Positions 14,494-24,596 of a stretch of DNA of 64,000 nt are shown one piece after another. Origin of the DNA: CAIVPM01 sp964477265. GTDB lineage: Bacteria; Bacteroidota; Bacteroidia; Chitinophagales; Chitinophagaceae. The position numbers were made by a program, and so were the translations under genes. The notes under the pieces were generated by a model. It saw only the letters and a program-made list of their open reading frames with translations, ran no database searches and was not told the DNA's origin. The stretch lies in the NCBI GenBank assembly GCA_964477265.1, contig CAYZDJ010000009.1, positions 1 through 64,000 of the forward strand, in the 5' to 3' direction. The first letter of the stretch is position 1, and the number at the start of each line of letters is the position of its first letter.

Positions 14494-15954
14494 ATGAAAC
14501 TGAAAACAAGTATATTACTCATCTGTACAAGTTTTATTTTTTCTGTATTAGCACAAGAACAGAAGAAAACCATATTCAACTTACCAGAACGAGCAATTGC
14601 TTCACTTACCAAAAAATATCAAAACTTAGACAAAGAAATTACAAAACAAACGGAAGCATATATAACTAAGTTAGAGAAGCAGGAACAAAAATTACAAAAG
14701 CAATTACACACCAAAGATAGCCTGCAAGCCAAGATACAACTGGCTTCTATGCAAGAGCATTATAAAAAGCTAAAAGACAGATTAGCTAAAGCAGACAAGC
14801 AATTTAAATCTACTAATGAATATCTTCCCCAACTAGATAGTATTACTACTGCTGCAAACTTTTTGCAAACCACCAATAAAGACAACCCACAGCTAAAAGA
14901 ACTAAATAGCAGCTTAAGTCATTTACAAAGCAAGCTGCAAGCCAGTGCAGAGATAAAGAGAATGATGAAAGAAAGGAAAGAACTGCTGAAAAAGGAATTA
15001 AAGGATTTAGGGGTAACTAAAGAACTTGATGCCATCAGCAAGGAAACCTATTACTATAAGCAACAATTAAGCGAGTATAAAGCATTGCTGAAAGATAAAG
15101 ACAAGGCAAGGCAAAAAGTATTAGGGTTGGTAAAAGAAAATGGCAGCTTTAAAGAGTTTATGAAAAAGAATGGTTTCCTGGGCAAACTGTTTCCTGAAGG
15201 CGGTACAGGCAATGGCGTAAACCCCTTCCCTGTAGACCTGCAAACAAGGGAACAATTGCTGAATGAACTGCAGCAGAAGTTTGGCAGCAACAATGCCATA
15301 GCCAATGGTAATATGGGTGGCACCAACTTTATACAGCAGCAACTGCAAAAGGCAGGAAAAGAGTTTAATAAAATAAAAGCGGATTTTAACAAAAATGGTG
15401 CAGGAGTGGGTGATGCAGATATGCCCAACTTTAAACCCAATACACAAAAAGGGAAAAGCTTTTTGAAGAGGCTTGAAATAGGAATGAATGTACAAAGTGT
15501 AAAGGGCAACTCTTTATTACCCACAACGAGTGATATAGCATTGACAGTGGGTTATAAGCTCAATGACAAAAGCACCATTGGCATAGGTGCAGCTTATAAA
15601 ATGGGTTGGGGCAATGGGTGGCAGGATATAAGGCTTACCACGCAGGGATATGGGCTAAGAAGCTTTGTTGATATGAAGCTGTTTAGCAAAGCAGATAAAG
15701 GCATAGGCAAGCTATTTAAAAATATCTGGATAAGTGGTGGGTATGAATTGAACTACCTGCCAGACCTGAATGATAAAACGTACAGTACTTACAAGAGCTA
15801 TACACCGTGGCAGGAAGCAGGAATGATAGGGCTCAGCAAGAAATACAGCAAGGGCAAGAAGAAAGCACAGGTACAATTATTATATAACCTATTATACAAA
15901 CAATCTTATCCGCAACCAGAACCTTTGGTATTCAGGGTTGGATGGGGACTATAA
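14494..15954 (+). CDS. Outer-membrane-type protein with coiled coil, RHS partner (486 aa)
   Basis: A signal peptide (residues 1-20, cleavage near LAQE) is followed by a very long charged coiled coil (about 30-215). A Gly/Asn linker leads to a C-terminal beta-barrel-like domain (about 330-486): alternating strands such as IALTVGYKLND, STIGIGAAYKMGWG, and a final FRVGWGL. It is 12 bases upstream of the SpvB-like gene and shares its direction, so a three-gene RHS export or anchoring unit is likely. The coiled coil may span the periplasm or present the toxin. No family name was recognised. Confidence 0.6.
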   Translation: MKLKTSILLICTSFIFSVLAQEQKKTIFNLPERAIASLTKKYQNLDKEITKQTEAYITKLEKQEQKLQKQLHTKDSLQAKIQLASMQEHYKKLKDRLAKADKQFKSTNEYLPQLDSITTAANFLQTTNKDNPQLKELNSSLSHLQSKLQASAEIKRMMKERKELLKKELKDLGVTKELDAISKETYYYKQQLSEYKALLKDKDKARQKVLGLVKENGSFKEFMKKNGFLGKLFPEGGTGNGVNPFPVDLQTREQLLNELQQKFGSNNAIANGNMGGTNFIQQQLQKAGKEFNKIKADFNKNGAGVGDADMPNFKPNTQKGKSFLKRLEIGMNVQSVKGNSLLPTTSDIALTVGYKLNDKSTIGIGAAYKMGWGNGWQDIRLTTQGYGLRSFVDMKLFSKADKGIGKLFKNIWISGGYELNYLPDLNDKTYSTYKSYTPWQEAGMIGLSKKYSKGKKKAQVQLLYNLLYKQSYPQPEPLVFRVGWGL

Positions 15955-15966
15955 AACGAAACATTT

Positions 15967-18900
15967 ATGAGAATGAAAAAAATATTGATTGGGGTATTGT
16001 TCTTGATTTCAGGGACTAAACTTATTGCCCAAGCAGGAGGGACTAGTAATGGATATTCTGCTGAACAGATTGCACAATACAATAACAACATTATAAAAGT
16101 TGTACCTCCAAGCCCTACTGCTGCAAGTATAGCCAGATATGGTGGCTTGCCTATTGGTTTGAACACAGGAACGTTTCAATATTCAATTCCAATATATACT
16201 TTGCAGTCAGGCAGTCTCTCACATTCCATTTCCATTAATTATTCCACTAATGGAATTAAAGTAGATGAAATAGCAGGCAGGATTGGATTAGGTTGGAGCC
16301 TTAAAGCAGGTGGCACTATTACCAGAAAAATTATGGACAAACCAGACGAATTTGGATTTAGGCATTATTATAATGGCAATACCACAATAGATACTTCCAA
16401 TCACGCTTATTTTAACTATATTGATATAAGCAATAATGACGTTAATGCAGATACAGAGCCAGATGAATATTCATATAATTTTTGTGGTATTTCAGGAAAG
16501 TTTATACAAAGACCAGATGGGACATTTACCGATTTCAACGCATCAGGTATAAAAATTGAAGGTACAAATGGTCACCCCAATTTAGTTACTACTACTGATG
16601 GAACAAAATACTATTTTGCGGTAGCTGAAACAACCACCCCTGAAACATTTCCGCAATCGGATATCCTTACAGCTTTGCCTTATCCAAATGTTCCGACTGC
16701 GTATTATTTAACAAAAATCCTTGCATTAAATGGTGACGAAATTAATTTTTATTATACCACTGTTTACCAGGTTAAATATGATAATGGCATTTCACAAAAC
16801 TACTCTTTAATCACAGAGAGTAGTGGTGCATTTTATTCAGACCCATATGGCGATTTTTCTCCTGGGATAGTAGCCCAGCAAAACTGGGGAGGTGCTTCAT
16901 ATTGGGCTTCACTTTGCCCAACGCCAGGTATAGTCACATCAATAGAAAGAAGCAAAACAGACATTAAGCTTGTTGACTACATTACATTTAATGGGGGGAA
17001 AGTACAATTTTATTACTCTGGACGCGATGATATTCCTTTAGAAAAGAAGCTAGATTATATAACAGTTATCAGAGAAAATGATAACGTCAAAATCAAGCAG
17101 TTTAACTTTCAATATACTTATGCTAATGCCAGTAATAGCTATGATGCAGGGTTATTTATTGCCAGCTATATAAATGATAATATTAATTTATCCAAAAGGT
17201 TATTCCTGACAAGTTGCAACGAAGTATCGAATGATAACACAGAACAACTAACACATAGTTTTGATTACAATGATATGAATGGCTTACCTCCACGCCTCTC
17301 TTTCTCACAAGATAAATTTGGACTTTTTAATGGCAAATTGAATCAATATTTTTTCCCAGGCGATACTTGGTTGGATGAATTTAATTACGATAAAAATTTT
17401 GGTGGAGATAGGAGTTATGATTTTCAATATGCCAAAAAAGGAACACTATCAAAAATTACATATCCGACAGGAGGATATACAACTGTTGAATATGAGCCAC
17501 ACCAGTTAAATTTAAATAGGATTGATTATGCACCTAAAATAGAGACACATGCTATTTCTGTAGGATATTATGACAGTACGACCTCAGCGTCAGTAAATCA
17601 GAATGCTAAAGTAAGTAGTGGTATTCTTACAAAAACTTCCAATCAAAAACTATATGTAAGTATTGATTGTAGATGGGCAACCCATCCTATTGTACAAGAC
17701 CCTAATAGCCCAGCGTTAAATTTTGGCGAATCTTATTCACTAACTGTAAGTCTTGTTGAAGCACAGGTTAATTCTAATGGAACATATAATAAAGTATCTT
17801 TTTGGAAAGATAAAGTTTTAGAGCCTGATGCAAATAATGCAGAACCTTCTTTATATAAAATTTATGACCCACTGATTGATAAAAATAATCTGCCAGATGG
17901 TCAATATCGTTTGATACTTAAAGCAAATGGCCCAAGTTTAATTGCGTCAGTTACTTTATATAGTAAAGAGAAAGTAGCAGACTTTAGCCCTAATGCAGGT
18001 ATTGCGGGAGTAAGGGTTAAGAAAGTTATTGACTATGAAAATAATCAACAAGTAAATGAAAAAACTTATTTGTATAGAGATTGGGATAACGCAAACAGTA
18101 GTTCTGGTGAAGGTGTAAATTATAACTTATATAATGGAAACTATGTAAGTCTATCAAAATTTATAGGCGGAACTGGTAATGCACTTTGTGGATACAATAC
18201 CATACATTCATCAAGTGTTGTACAAAACTATTTTCCAGAAAACGCTACAGTTTGCTATACAAAAGTGATTGAATTGAATACCTCTACTACAGCAAGAAAC
18301 AATGGTGGAACTGAATACACATATAATTTTACAAAAAAACAAAAGCCACTTCCTTCAAGTTTTCATTTGCCATCAGGGCGTGGCTGTGAAGATATAGAGT
18401 ATTCAAGTTATCCTAATCTATCACAACAAGAAGTAGATAAAATAATCGAAGATTGTTGGCGTATATCGTGTGCGAAGGGAAACCCATTCATTCCTATTGG
18501 AACGCCTTATATAAATAATGATTTTTTAACCGGGATGCTAATATCAAGCAAAAGTTTCAGCTATAGCTCTGTATCAAGTACAAGAAAAATTTTAACAGAG
18601 ACAATAAATAACTATAGTATGGATACAACTAATACAATTACAGACACTTTCTTTAATGTTAAAAAAACAGGATGGTCAACTTTTGCTTATTTTCCGAATT
18701 TGTTAAAATTTATAGATTATTATGTCGGTAAATACTGGAAATGCTATAGTGCCGTAAAACTAGATAATACAGTGACAAAAGTTTATGACAATAATGGCAA
18801 TGTTATAACCAATACAATTGCATATGATTATTATTTTAAAAATTATAACAGGTGCCAGCGTAAAGCCAGTGCTACTTTTTATGACAGCAAACAGGAAACA

Positions 18901-19545
18901 AAAAAGATAGTTTGGAAATATCCATTTAACTATGGCATTTCTGACCCATTATATACCAGTGTTTATATACCTATGCTTACACAAAATAATGTTGATGGAT
19001 TGGTTGAGGAAATTTTATACAAGGACAATACAGAACAATATCACAAGAAGAAAACATTAGCTAAACTCGGGGTAACAAATTTGTATTTGCCTACACATAG
19101 TACAAGCTCTTTTAATGGCAATTCTCTGGAAGCAGATTTAACATTTAGCTCTTATACCTTAAAAGGGCTTCCACAACAGTTTACCACCAAGGATGGCATT
19201 ACAACAACCATACTCTATGGCTACAACAACCAATACCCAGTCGCTAAAATAGTAGGCAGTAATAGTAATTATGCTACAGTGTCCTCAACCATCACCCAAT
19301 CTGTTTTAGATAATCCAACCAATGATGCAGCTTTAAGAACAGAGTTGGATAGATTGAGAACCATAGCAGGGGCTTTTGTTACAACTTATACCTACGCCCC
19401 ATTAATAGGTGTTACCAGTGAGACAGACCCACAAGGCAAAACAATATATTATGAGTATGACAATTTTAATAGGCTAAAATTAATACGGGACAAGGACAAC
19501 AATATTTTAAAAACATTTGAGTATAAATATCAGGAAACACAGTAA
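15967..19545 (+). CDS. SpvB/TcdB-like secreted partner protein with YD-type repeats (1192 aa)
   Basis: A signal peptide (residues about 1-21) is followed by an N-terminal region resembling SpvB/TcdB/RHS-family proteins: GTFQYSIPIY, SISINYSTNGIKV, IGLGWSLKAGGTITR. A long beta-strand-rich body continues, and the C-terminus carries YD-repeat-like sequence (TDPQGKTIYYEYDNFNRLKL). In toxin complexes such proteins form or cap the beta-cocoon. It lacks the PFGL core and a variable tip, so it is probably a fixed partner of the RHS protein downstream. It starts 12 bases after the outer-membrane-type gene. Cell-surface location is inferred. Confidence 0.65.
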   Translation: MRMKKILIGVLFLISGTKLIAQAGGTSNGYSAEQIAQYNNNIIKVVPPSPTAASIARYGGLPIGLNTGTFQYSIPIYTLQSGSLSHSISINYSTNGIKVDEIAGRIGLGWSLKAGGTITRKIMDKPDEFGFRHYYNGNTTIDTSNHAYFNYIDISNNDVNADTEPDEYSYNFCGISGKFIQRPDGTFTDFNASGIKIEGTNGHPNLVTTTDGTKYYFAVAETTTPETFPQSDILTALPYPNVPTAYYLTKILALNGDEINFYYTTVYQVKYDNGISQNYSLITESSGAFYSDPYGDFSPGIVAQQNWGGASYWASLCPTPGIVTSIERSKTDIKLVDYITFNGGKVQFYYSGRDDIPLEKKLDYITVIRENDNVKIKQFNFQYTYANASNSYDAGLFIASYINDNINLSKRLFLTSCNEVSNDNTEQLTHSFDYNDMNGLPPRLSFSQDKFGLFNGKLNQYFFPGDTWLDEFNYDKNFGGDRSYDFQYAKKGTLSKITYPTGGYTTVEYEPHQLNLNRIDYAPKIETHAISVGYYDSTTSASVNQNAKVSSGILTKTSNQKLYVSIDCRWATHPIVQDPNSPALNFGESYSLTVSLVEAQVNSNGTYNKVSFWKDKVLEPDANNAEPSLYKIYDPLIDKNNLPDGQYRLILKANGPSLIASVTLYSKEKVADFSPNAGIAGVRVKKVIDYENNQQVNEKTYLYRDWDNANSSSGEGVNYNLYNGNYVSLSKFIGGTGNALCGYNTIHSSSVVQNYFPENATVCYTKVIELNTSTTARNNGGTEYTYNFTKKQKPLPSSFHLPSGRGCEDIEYSSYPNLSQQEVDKIIEDCWRISCAKGNPFIPIGTPYINNDFLTGMLISSKSFSYSSVSSTRKILTETINNYSMDTTNTITDTFFNVKKTGWSTFAYFPNLLKFIDYYVGKYWKCYSAVKLDNTVTKVYDNNGNVITNTIAYDYYFKNYNRCQRKASATFYDSKQETKKIVWKYPFNYGISDPLYTSVYIPMLTQNNVDGLVEEILYKDNTEQYHKKKTLAKLGVTNLYLPTHSTSSFNGNSLEADLTFSSYTLKGLPQQFTTKDGITTTILYGYNNQYPVAKIVGSNSNYATVSSTITQSVLDNPTNDAALRTELDRLRTIAGAFVTTYTYAPLIGVTSETDPQGKTIYYEYDNFNRLKLIRDKDNNILKTFEYKYQETQ

Positions 19546-19547
19546 AG

Positions 19548-19567
19548 CCCCTAACCCCTGAAGGGGA
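19548..19567. repeat. CCCCTAACCCCTRAAGGGGA repeat, copy 3 (intergenic)
   Basis: It lies two bases after the stop of the SpvB-like gene, in the 60-base gap before the RHS gene. It differs by one base from the copy at 78-97. It could fold as a small GC hairpin and modulate read-through. Confidence 0.75.
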
Positions 19568-19605
19568 TAAAGGAACAATTTAATTAAACACCTTAAACTT
19601 TATTT

Positions 19606-22600
19606 ATGCTACAATTTAATAGATATAATTCTTCAAAAGCTGTTTCCCTTTTGCTTTTTGTTACACTTGGGATGAACAGGCTATCTGCCCAGATTAAACC
19701 CAATGGACAGGTTTTATTACCAACGCCAACGACAACCGTATTAACCAAACCCACAGCTTACCCAAGTGGTGTTGTGGTAAATTATGTGAGAACCAAAGAA
19801 GCAGTTGCTCCTTTTACCAACTTAACTGATTTTAATGCTGCAGACAATACACAGGTAAAACAAGCGACACAATACTGCGATGGCTTAGGCAGACCTATAC
19901 AAACAGTAGTGAGGCAAGGCAGCCCCACTAATACAGATATTGTAAGCTATAACCTATACGATGAATTTGGAAGAGAAGCCATTAAATATTTACCATATGC
20001 AGCCACCACAAGCACCAGCAGTGATGGCAAGTTTCAGCTAGACCCCTTTACTGCACAGGAAGCATTTAATGCCAACCAATATGGTGGTGAGCAGGTGTTC
20101 TATAACCAAACCCTTTTTGAAGCTTCACCACTTAACAGACCCCTGCAATCTATGGCGGCAGGCAATAGCTGGGCTGGTAGTGGTAAAGGTGTAGCAATAA
20201 GTTATGAAATAAATGACGCTAATGAAGTTAAAATATGGGAAATTAATCCATCAAACAATCAACCTATAACTGCTGCAAATTATGATGCAGGGCAACTATA
20301 CAGAACGATTACCGCAGACGAGCATAACAAGAAAGTTGTAGAGTATAAAGACAAAGAAGGCAAGGTGATTTTGAAGAAAGTGCAGGTAGATGCGAACCCA
20401 ACAATAACTTCCTACACAGGCTGGTTATGCACCTACTATGTGTATGATGACTTTGGTTTATTGCGATGTGTGATACCACCCAAAGCTGTGGAATGGTTAG
20501 CCTTACTTGTAAATAACTGGACTTTTCCAACTTATTCAGCAGGTGGTATATTGGATGAACTTTGCTTTCAATATACCTATGACCAACGCAACAGAATGTC
20601 AACCAAAAAAGTACCTGGTGCTGGTGTGGTGCGTATGGTATATGACCAAAGAGACAGATTGGTGATGACACAGGATGCCAATATGCTCAACAATAACAAT
20701 TGGCTGATTACAGTGTATGAAAACAACTTAAACAGACCCAAACAAACCGTATTGTATAATGATGCCAATAACCAGCAATACCATGCAACACAGGCTGCCA
20801 ACAGTATTACTTATCCTGCTGTGCCTGCTGGTGGCTGGGGCACAGCCTTACTTACTGAAACCTATTACGATGATTATAGCTGGCTATCATTAAGCCCAGC
20901 ATTAACAGCATTTAATGCTACTACATTGACCAACAGCCAGTATTACACCAGCACATTTGCAGAGCCAAAATATGCACAACCTCTTACACAAAACAATACA
21001 GCATTGGGGCAGGTAACAGGAACCAAAGTAAGGGTTTTAAATAGTACTGATTATTTATATACTGTGAGCTACTATGATGACAAAGGCAGGGTAATGCAAA
21101 CACAGGCTACACAATATGGTGGTGGCACCATTAGCACCACCAATCAATACGATTTTAGTGGTAAGGTATTGGTGAGTCTTAGCAAGCACACCAGACCCAA
21201 TCAACCAGACATGACCATTACAACAGTAATGAGTTATGATGTTAGTGGCAAATTGCTTACTTTGGAAAAAGACATTAATGGACAAGGGTTAAAAACCATT
21301 GCAAGTAATACATATAATGCTTTAGGACAATTGCAACGCAAAGAACTGGGGCAGGATATGACAGAAGACAAGCCTGTGGAAACAATGGATTATACTTATA
21401 ATATCCGTGGCTGGCTTACAGGTATTAATCGTGGTTTTGCTAACCCATTGTATGCAGAGGAAGCTGCTGCACAGCAAGACCGCTGGTTTGGTATGCAGCT
21501 ATGTTACAATTATGGTTTTGATAAAGCAACCAATACCAGCAACACTATGCTTAATGGCAATATAAGTGGGCAAATATGGAAAAGCAGAAGCAATGGCAAG
21601 CAAAGGGCTTATGGCTATGATTATGATGCAGCCAACAGGTTGATGAAAGCAGATTTTAATTCGAACAATGGCACTACAATAGCACCTGCTTGGAACATAG
21701 TAGATGGCTACGATTTTACTGTAACTATGGGCGATGGTGTAACACCCAATAGTGCCTACGATGCCAATGGCAATATATTAGCTATGAAACAAATGGGCTA
21801 TGCCAATGGCAGCAGTGGCATTATTGACGACCTACACTATATGTATAAAGAAAACAGTAACAAGCTGATTAATGTAATTGATTTTAATAATAACCCTACA
21901 ACCAAACTAGGCGATTTTAGAACAGCAGCCAGTAGCAATAACAGCAATATAAAAAGTGGTATAACCAGTATAGCCAATTACAATAGTAATATCAGTACAA
22001 TACAGGGTATGAATGATTATTCTTATGACGAAAATGGTAACCTTAAACTTGATGACAATAAAGAGATAACCAGTATAGAATATAACTACCTTAACCTGCC
22101 CGAAAGAATTGGTATTAATAATAAAGGCTCTATATATTATACTTACGATGCAACAGGCAACAAGCTGCAAAAAAAGGTAGAAGATAACACCCAGCCGACT
22201 ACTGTAACCACTATTACCAATTATGTAAATGGGTTTATATACGAATCTAAATCGAATGTAAACAACAATGCAGAAAAACTACAATTCATCAACCACGAAG
22301 AAGGCAGGTTTAGACCATCATCGAACACTATTATTAATGCCAATGGGCAACAAGTAAGTACTGGTGTGTGGGTGGCAGATTATTTTATAAAAGACCACTT
22401 AGGTAATGTGCGAATGACCCTTACTGAAGAAACAATTATAACCGAAAAAATACTGGCAACATTAGAAAACCCAAGGCTACAGGATGAAACGTTATATTTT
22501 GAAAGATTGGTGCCTACTATAAAACCAGAGGATTTTGATGAAGATGATAATAATGAAAATGTAGAGAATGTAGAGAACACTGTGGGAATGGGTATATTAA

Positions 22601-23964
22601 TAAAAGTAAATGCTGGCGATAAAATAAAAACAGGCGTGTTTGCACATTACACCCCAGGCGAGAATACCAACAACACCCCACCAAGTGAAAATGAATTAGC
22701 CAATCAATTGATGATGGGTATTAATGCAGGTTTTGCCAATGTAATAGGTAAAGATGGGCTGGCAATGATTAGCGAAAGTACACCATATAATTTAACAGCA
22801 GTAACCAGCTTTTTAAGTAATCAGGGTAGCGGTACACCCAATACAGAAGAAATATCGGCACACCTTAACTGGGTGATGTTTGATAATGAATTAGGTATGA
22901 TAAATGAGAACAGTGGTTTTACTAAAGTTGTGGGCGAGAATATGGCAGAAAACAAAATATTACTACAGGCAGAAGAAGGGGAAGAAATTGAGGTGCAACA
23001 AAGTGGATATTTGTATATATTTGTAAATGCAAGAGGTGGCAGACCTGTGAGTTTTGATGATTTGTTTGTGAAGAGAAGGAAGAGTGCTTTGCTGGAAGAA
23101 ACACATTATTATCCGTTCGGTCTCGCAATGAACGGAATCAGTAGTAAAGCAAATAGTACATTACATAATAAACTTGGTATAACATCAAAGGAAAAGCAAA
23201 GCGAAGAGTTTAGTGATGGGTCAGGATTAGAGCAATACGATTTTGGAGCAAGGTTTTATGACCAGCAGATTGGACGTTGGCAGATTGTTGACCCTTTGGC
23301 TGAAAAGTATTTTTCTTTTAGTCCTTATGTTTTTTGTGCGAATAATCCAAACAAATATATTGACCCAAATGGCAAAGAAATTTGGATTATTTTTGATGTG
23401 AAAAATGATGATGGGACAACAACACAGAATAGAGTACAATATAAGAATGGAAAACTCTATGGAGAAGATAAGAAAAAATATACAGGAAATAATGAATACG
23501 TTTTGAAAGTTAAATCAGATTTAGACCAACTGTCAAAAGATGATAAAAAAGTGAAAACGAGAATTGATGAATTAGCTAAAAGTAAACAAGTTCATTCAAT
23601 TATGATGCCGAATTCTCCAAATGGTGAGAACAAAAATGATCCAGAAAATAGAGTTAATTCGGCAAATAATGAACCAACAGGTTCTATAACTCAATATAAT
23701 CCAGATAACGAAAAAACAAGTTCAGGTGATGTCAGACCTCCTAGAGTAGCACTTGCACACGAGTTGGGTGGTCACAGCTGGGACTGTGACAAAGGAACAG
23801 CAAACTTCGACGTTACTATCAACGGAATTTCTATGATGGAAGTAAATGCAGTTAATTTTGAAAATATTGTTAGAGCTGCTATGAATTTACCCAAAAGGAC
23901 TAAGTATGGAAATAAAGAAATACCACAAGAATTATTAGATGACACTCATAAACAAAAAAAATAA
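19606..23964 (+). CDS. DUF6443 RHS polymorphic toxin with HEXXGH zincin-like tip (1452 aa)
   Basis: A signal peptide (about 1-28) is followed by a DUF6443-type N-terminal domain (about 70-190), YD/RHS repeats through the middle (YYVYDDFGLLRCVIPP, YDQRDRLVM, MDYTYNIRGWLTGINRG), and the RHS core. The core has DHLGNVRMTL, then HYYPFGLAMNGISSKA (about 1167-1182) and GRWQIVDPLAEKY...NPNKYIDPNG. The variable tip starts near residue 1260 and contains HELGGH at about 1385-1390 with acidic residues downstream (EVNAVNFENIVR). HEXXGH is the zinc motif known from M49 peptidases, so a metallopeptidase toxin is predicted. Its probable immunity gene follows by one base. Confidence 0.85.
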   Translation: MLQFNRYNSSKAVSLLLFVTLGMNRLSAQIKPNGQVLLPTPTTTVLTKPTAYPSGVVVNYVRTKEAVAPFTNLTDFNAADNTQVKQATQYCDGLGRPIQTVVRQGSPTNTDIVSYNLYDEFGREAIKYLPYAATTSTSSDGKFQLDPFTAQEAFNANQYGGEQVFYNQTLFEASPLNRPLQSMAAGNSWAGSGKGVAISYEINDANEVKIWEINPSNNQPITAANYDAGQLYRTITADEHNKKVVEYKDKEGKVILKKVQVDANPTITSYTGWLCTYYVYDDFGLLRCVIPPKAVEWLALLVNNWTFPTYSAGGILDELCFQYTYDQRNRMSTKKVPGAGVVRMVYDQRDRLVMTQDANMLNNNNWLITVYENNLNRPKQTVLYNDANNQQYHATQAANSITYPAVPAGGWGTALLTETYYDDYSWLSLSPALTAFNATTLTNSQYYTSTFAEPKYAQPLTQNNTALGQVTGTKVRVLNSTDYLYTVSYYDDKGRVMQTQATQYGGGTISTTNQYDFSGKVLVSLSKHTRPNQPDMTITTVMSYDVSGKLLTLEKDINGQGLKTIASNTYNALGQLQRKELGQDMTEDKPVETMDYTYNIRGWLTGINRGFANPLYAEEAAAQQDRWFGMQLCYNYGFDKATNTSNTMLNGNISGQIWKSRSNGKQRAYGYDYDAANRLMKADFNSNNGTTIAPAWNIVDGYDFTVTMGDGVTPNSAYDANGNILAMKQMGYANGSSGIIDDLHYMYKENSNKLINVIDFNNNPTTKLGDFRTAASSNNSNIKSGITSIANYNSNISTIQGMNDYSYDENGNLKLDDNKEITSIEYNYLNLPERIGINNKGSIYYTYDATGNKLQKKVEDNTQPTTVTTITNYVNGFIYESKSNVNNNAEKLQFINHEEGRFRPSSNTIINANGQQVSTGVWVADYFIKDHLGNVRMTLTEETIITEKILATLENPRLQDETLYFERLVPTIKPEDFDEDDNNENVENVENTVGMGILIKVNAGDKIKTGVFAHYTPGENTNNTPPSENELANQLMMGINAGFANVIGKDGLAMISESTPYNLTAVTSFLSNQGSGTPNTEEISAHLNWVMFDNELGMINENSGFTKVVGENMAENKILLQAEEGEEIEVQQSGYLYIFVNARGGRPVSFDDLFVKRRKSALLEETHYYPFGLAMNGISSKANSTLHNKLGITSKEKQSEEFSDGSGLEQYDFGARFYDQQIGRWQIVDPLAEKYFSFSPYVFCANNPNKYIDPNGKEIWIIFDVKNDDGTTTQNRVQYKNGKLYGEDKKKYTGNNEYVLKVKSDLDQLSKDDKKVKTRIDELAKSKQVHSIMMPNSPNGENKNDPENRVNSANNEPTGSITQYNPDNEKTSSGDVRPPRVALAHELGGHSWDCDKGTANFDVTINGISMMEVNAVNFENIVRAAMNLPKRTKYGNKEIPQELLDDTHKQKK

Positions 23965-23965
23965 A

Positions 23966-24496
23966 ATGAAAACACTAATATTAATAGCAATTCAGTTTGG
24001 TAGTTTTTTATATGGTTATACTCAAATAAAAAAATATAATTCAATAGTACAAAATGATACAGCTTTTTATAGTTCTGTACTTGATGACTTTTCGACTCAT
24101 AGTAATTTCATTTCAATATTGGTCAAAAGTGAAGATAGTGTTTTACAATATGTTGTTGAAAATGCTGTTTTATATAGATATCTTTATCAAAAAACAAAGT
24201 TTAGCGAAGTTGATTATAAACGACTTGTTTTCAAAAAAATGACTGAAAATTTACCGTTGATAATAGGGACAAATCTTCCGCCATCTTTTCGGTTAGTTTC
24301 GATAGACAGTACTATTTTAAAAAATTCTACAAAGAGTAAACAAGAGTTTATTGATATTTATTTCAAGGATTCATTTTGTATGAAAAAAGAAGTAAATGAA
24401 TTGCAAGAAAGTGCAGTTATTTTCCAGTTGTTTAAATGGGGTATTGCAACAAAAACAGATTGTGAAACTGGTTTTACTATTCTTACTAAAAGGTAG
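23966..24496 (+). CDS. Probable immunity protein for the HEXXGH RHS toxin (176 aa)
   Basis: The ATG at 23966 is one base after the RHS stop and begins a signal peptide (MKTLILIAIQFGSFLYGYTQ); an earlier in-frame ATG lies inside the RHS gene. The rest is a small helical, exported protein with no known family. Coupling to the toxin, small size and export together indicate an immunity protein that acts in the periplasm or at the envelope. Codon use is more AT-rich than the RHS core, as in typical exchanged tips. Confidence 0.6.
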   Translation: MKTLILIAIQFGSFLYGYTQIKKYNSIVQNDTAFYSSVLDDFSTHSNFISILVKSEDSVLQYVVENAVLYRYLYQKTKFSEVDYKRLVFKKMTENLPLIIGTNLPPSFRLVSIDSTILKNSTKSKQEFIDIYFKDSFCMKKEVNELQESAVIFQLFKWGIATKTDCETGFTILTKR

Positions 24497-24526
24497 CTTC
24501 ACCAGTTAGTTTTGATGATTTTCTTC
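24497..24526 (+). pseudogene. Remnant of RHS core (PVSFDDF segment)
   Basis: Directly after the immunity gene, CCAGTTAGTTTTGATGATTT encodes PVSFDDF. The intact RHS gene has CCTGTGAGTTTTGATGATTT (PVSFDDL) at 23045-23064, just upstream of its PFGL core. This short piece is a scar left by an earlier tip replacement or insertion, and it runs straight into the palindromic repeat. Confidence 0.6.
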
Positions 24527-24585
24527 CCAGCAACGTCTTCTTCCCAAGCCAATGTGAGTAAGCAAAGAGACGTTGCTGGGAAGAA
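24521..24585. repeat. RHS-array palindromic repeat, copy A (18-bp perfect arms)
   Basis: TTCTTCCCAGCAACGTCT (24521-24538) is the exact reverse complement of 24568-24585. The interior (CCAATGTGAGTAAGCAAAG) reappears reverse-complemented in copy B at 26153-26207. It forms the right border of the complete RHS cassette and the left border of the first orphan cassette. Confidence 0.85.
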
Positions 24586-24596
24586 ATGCGTTTCTT

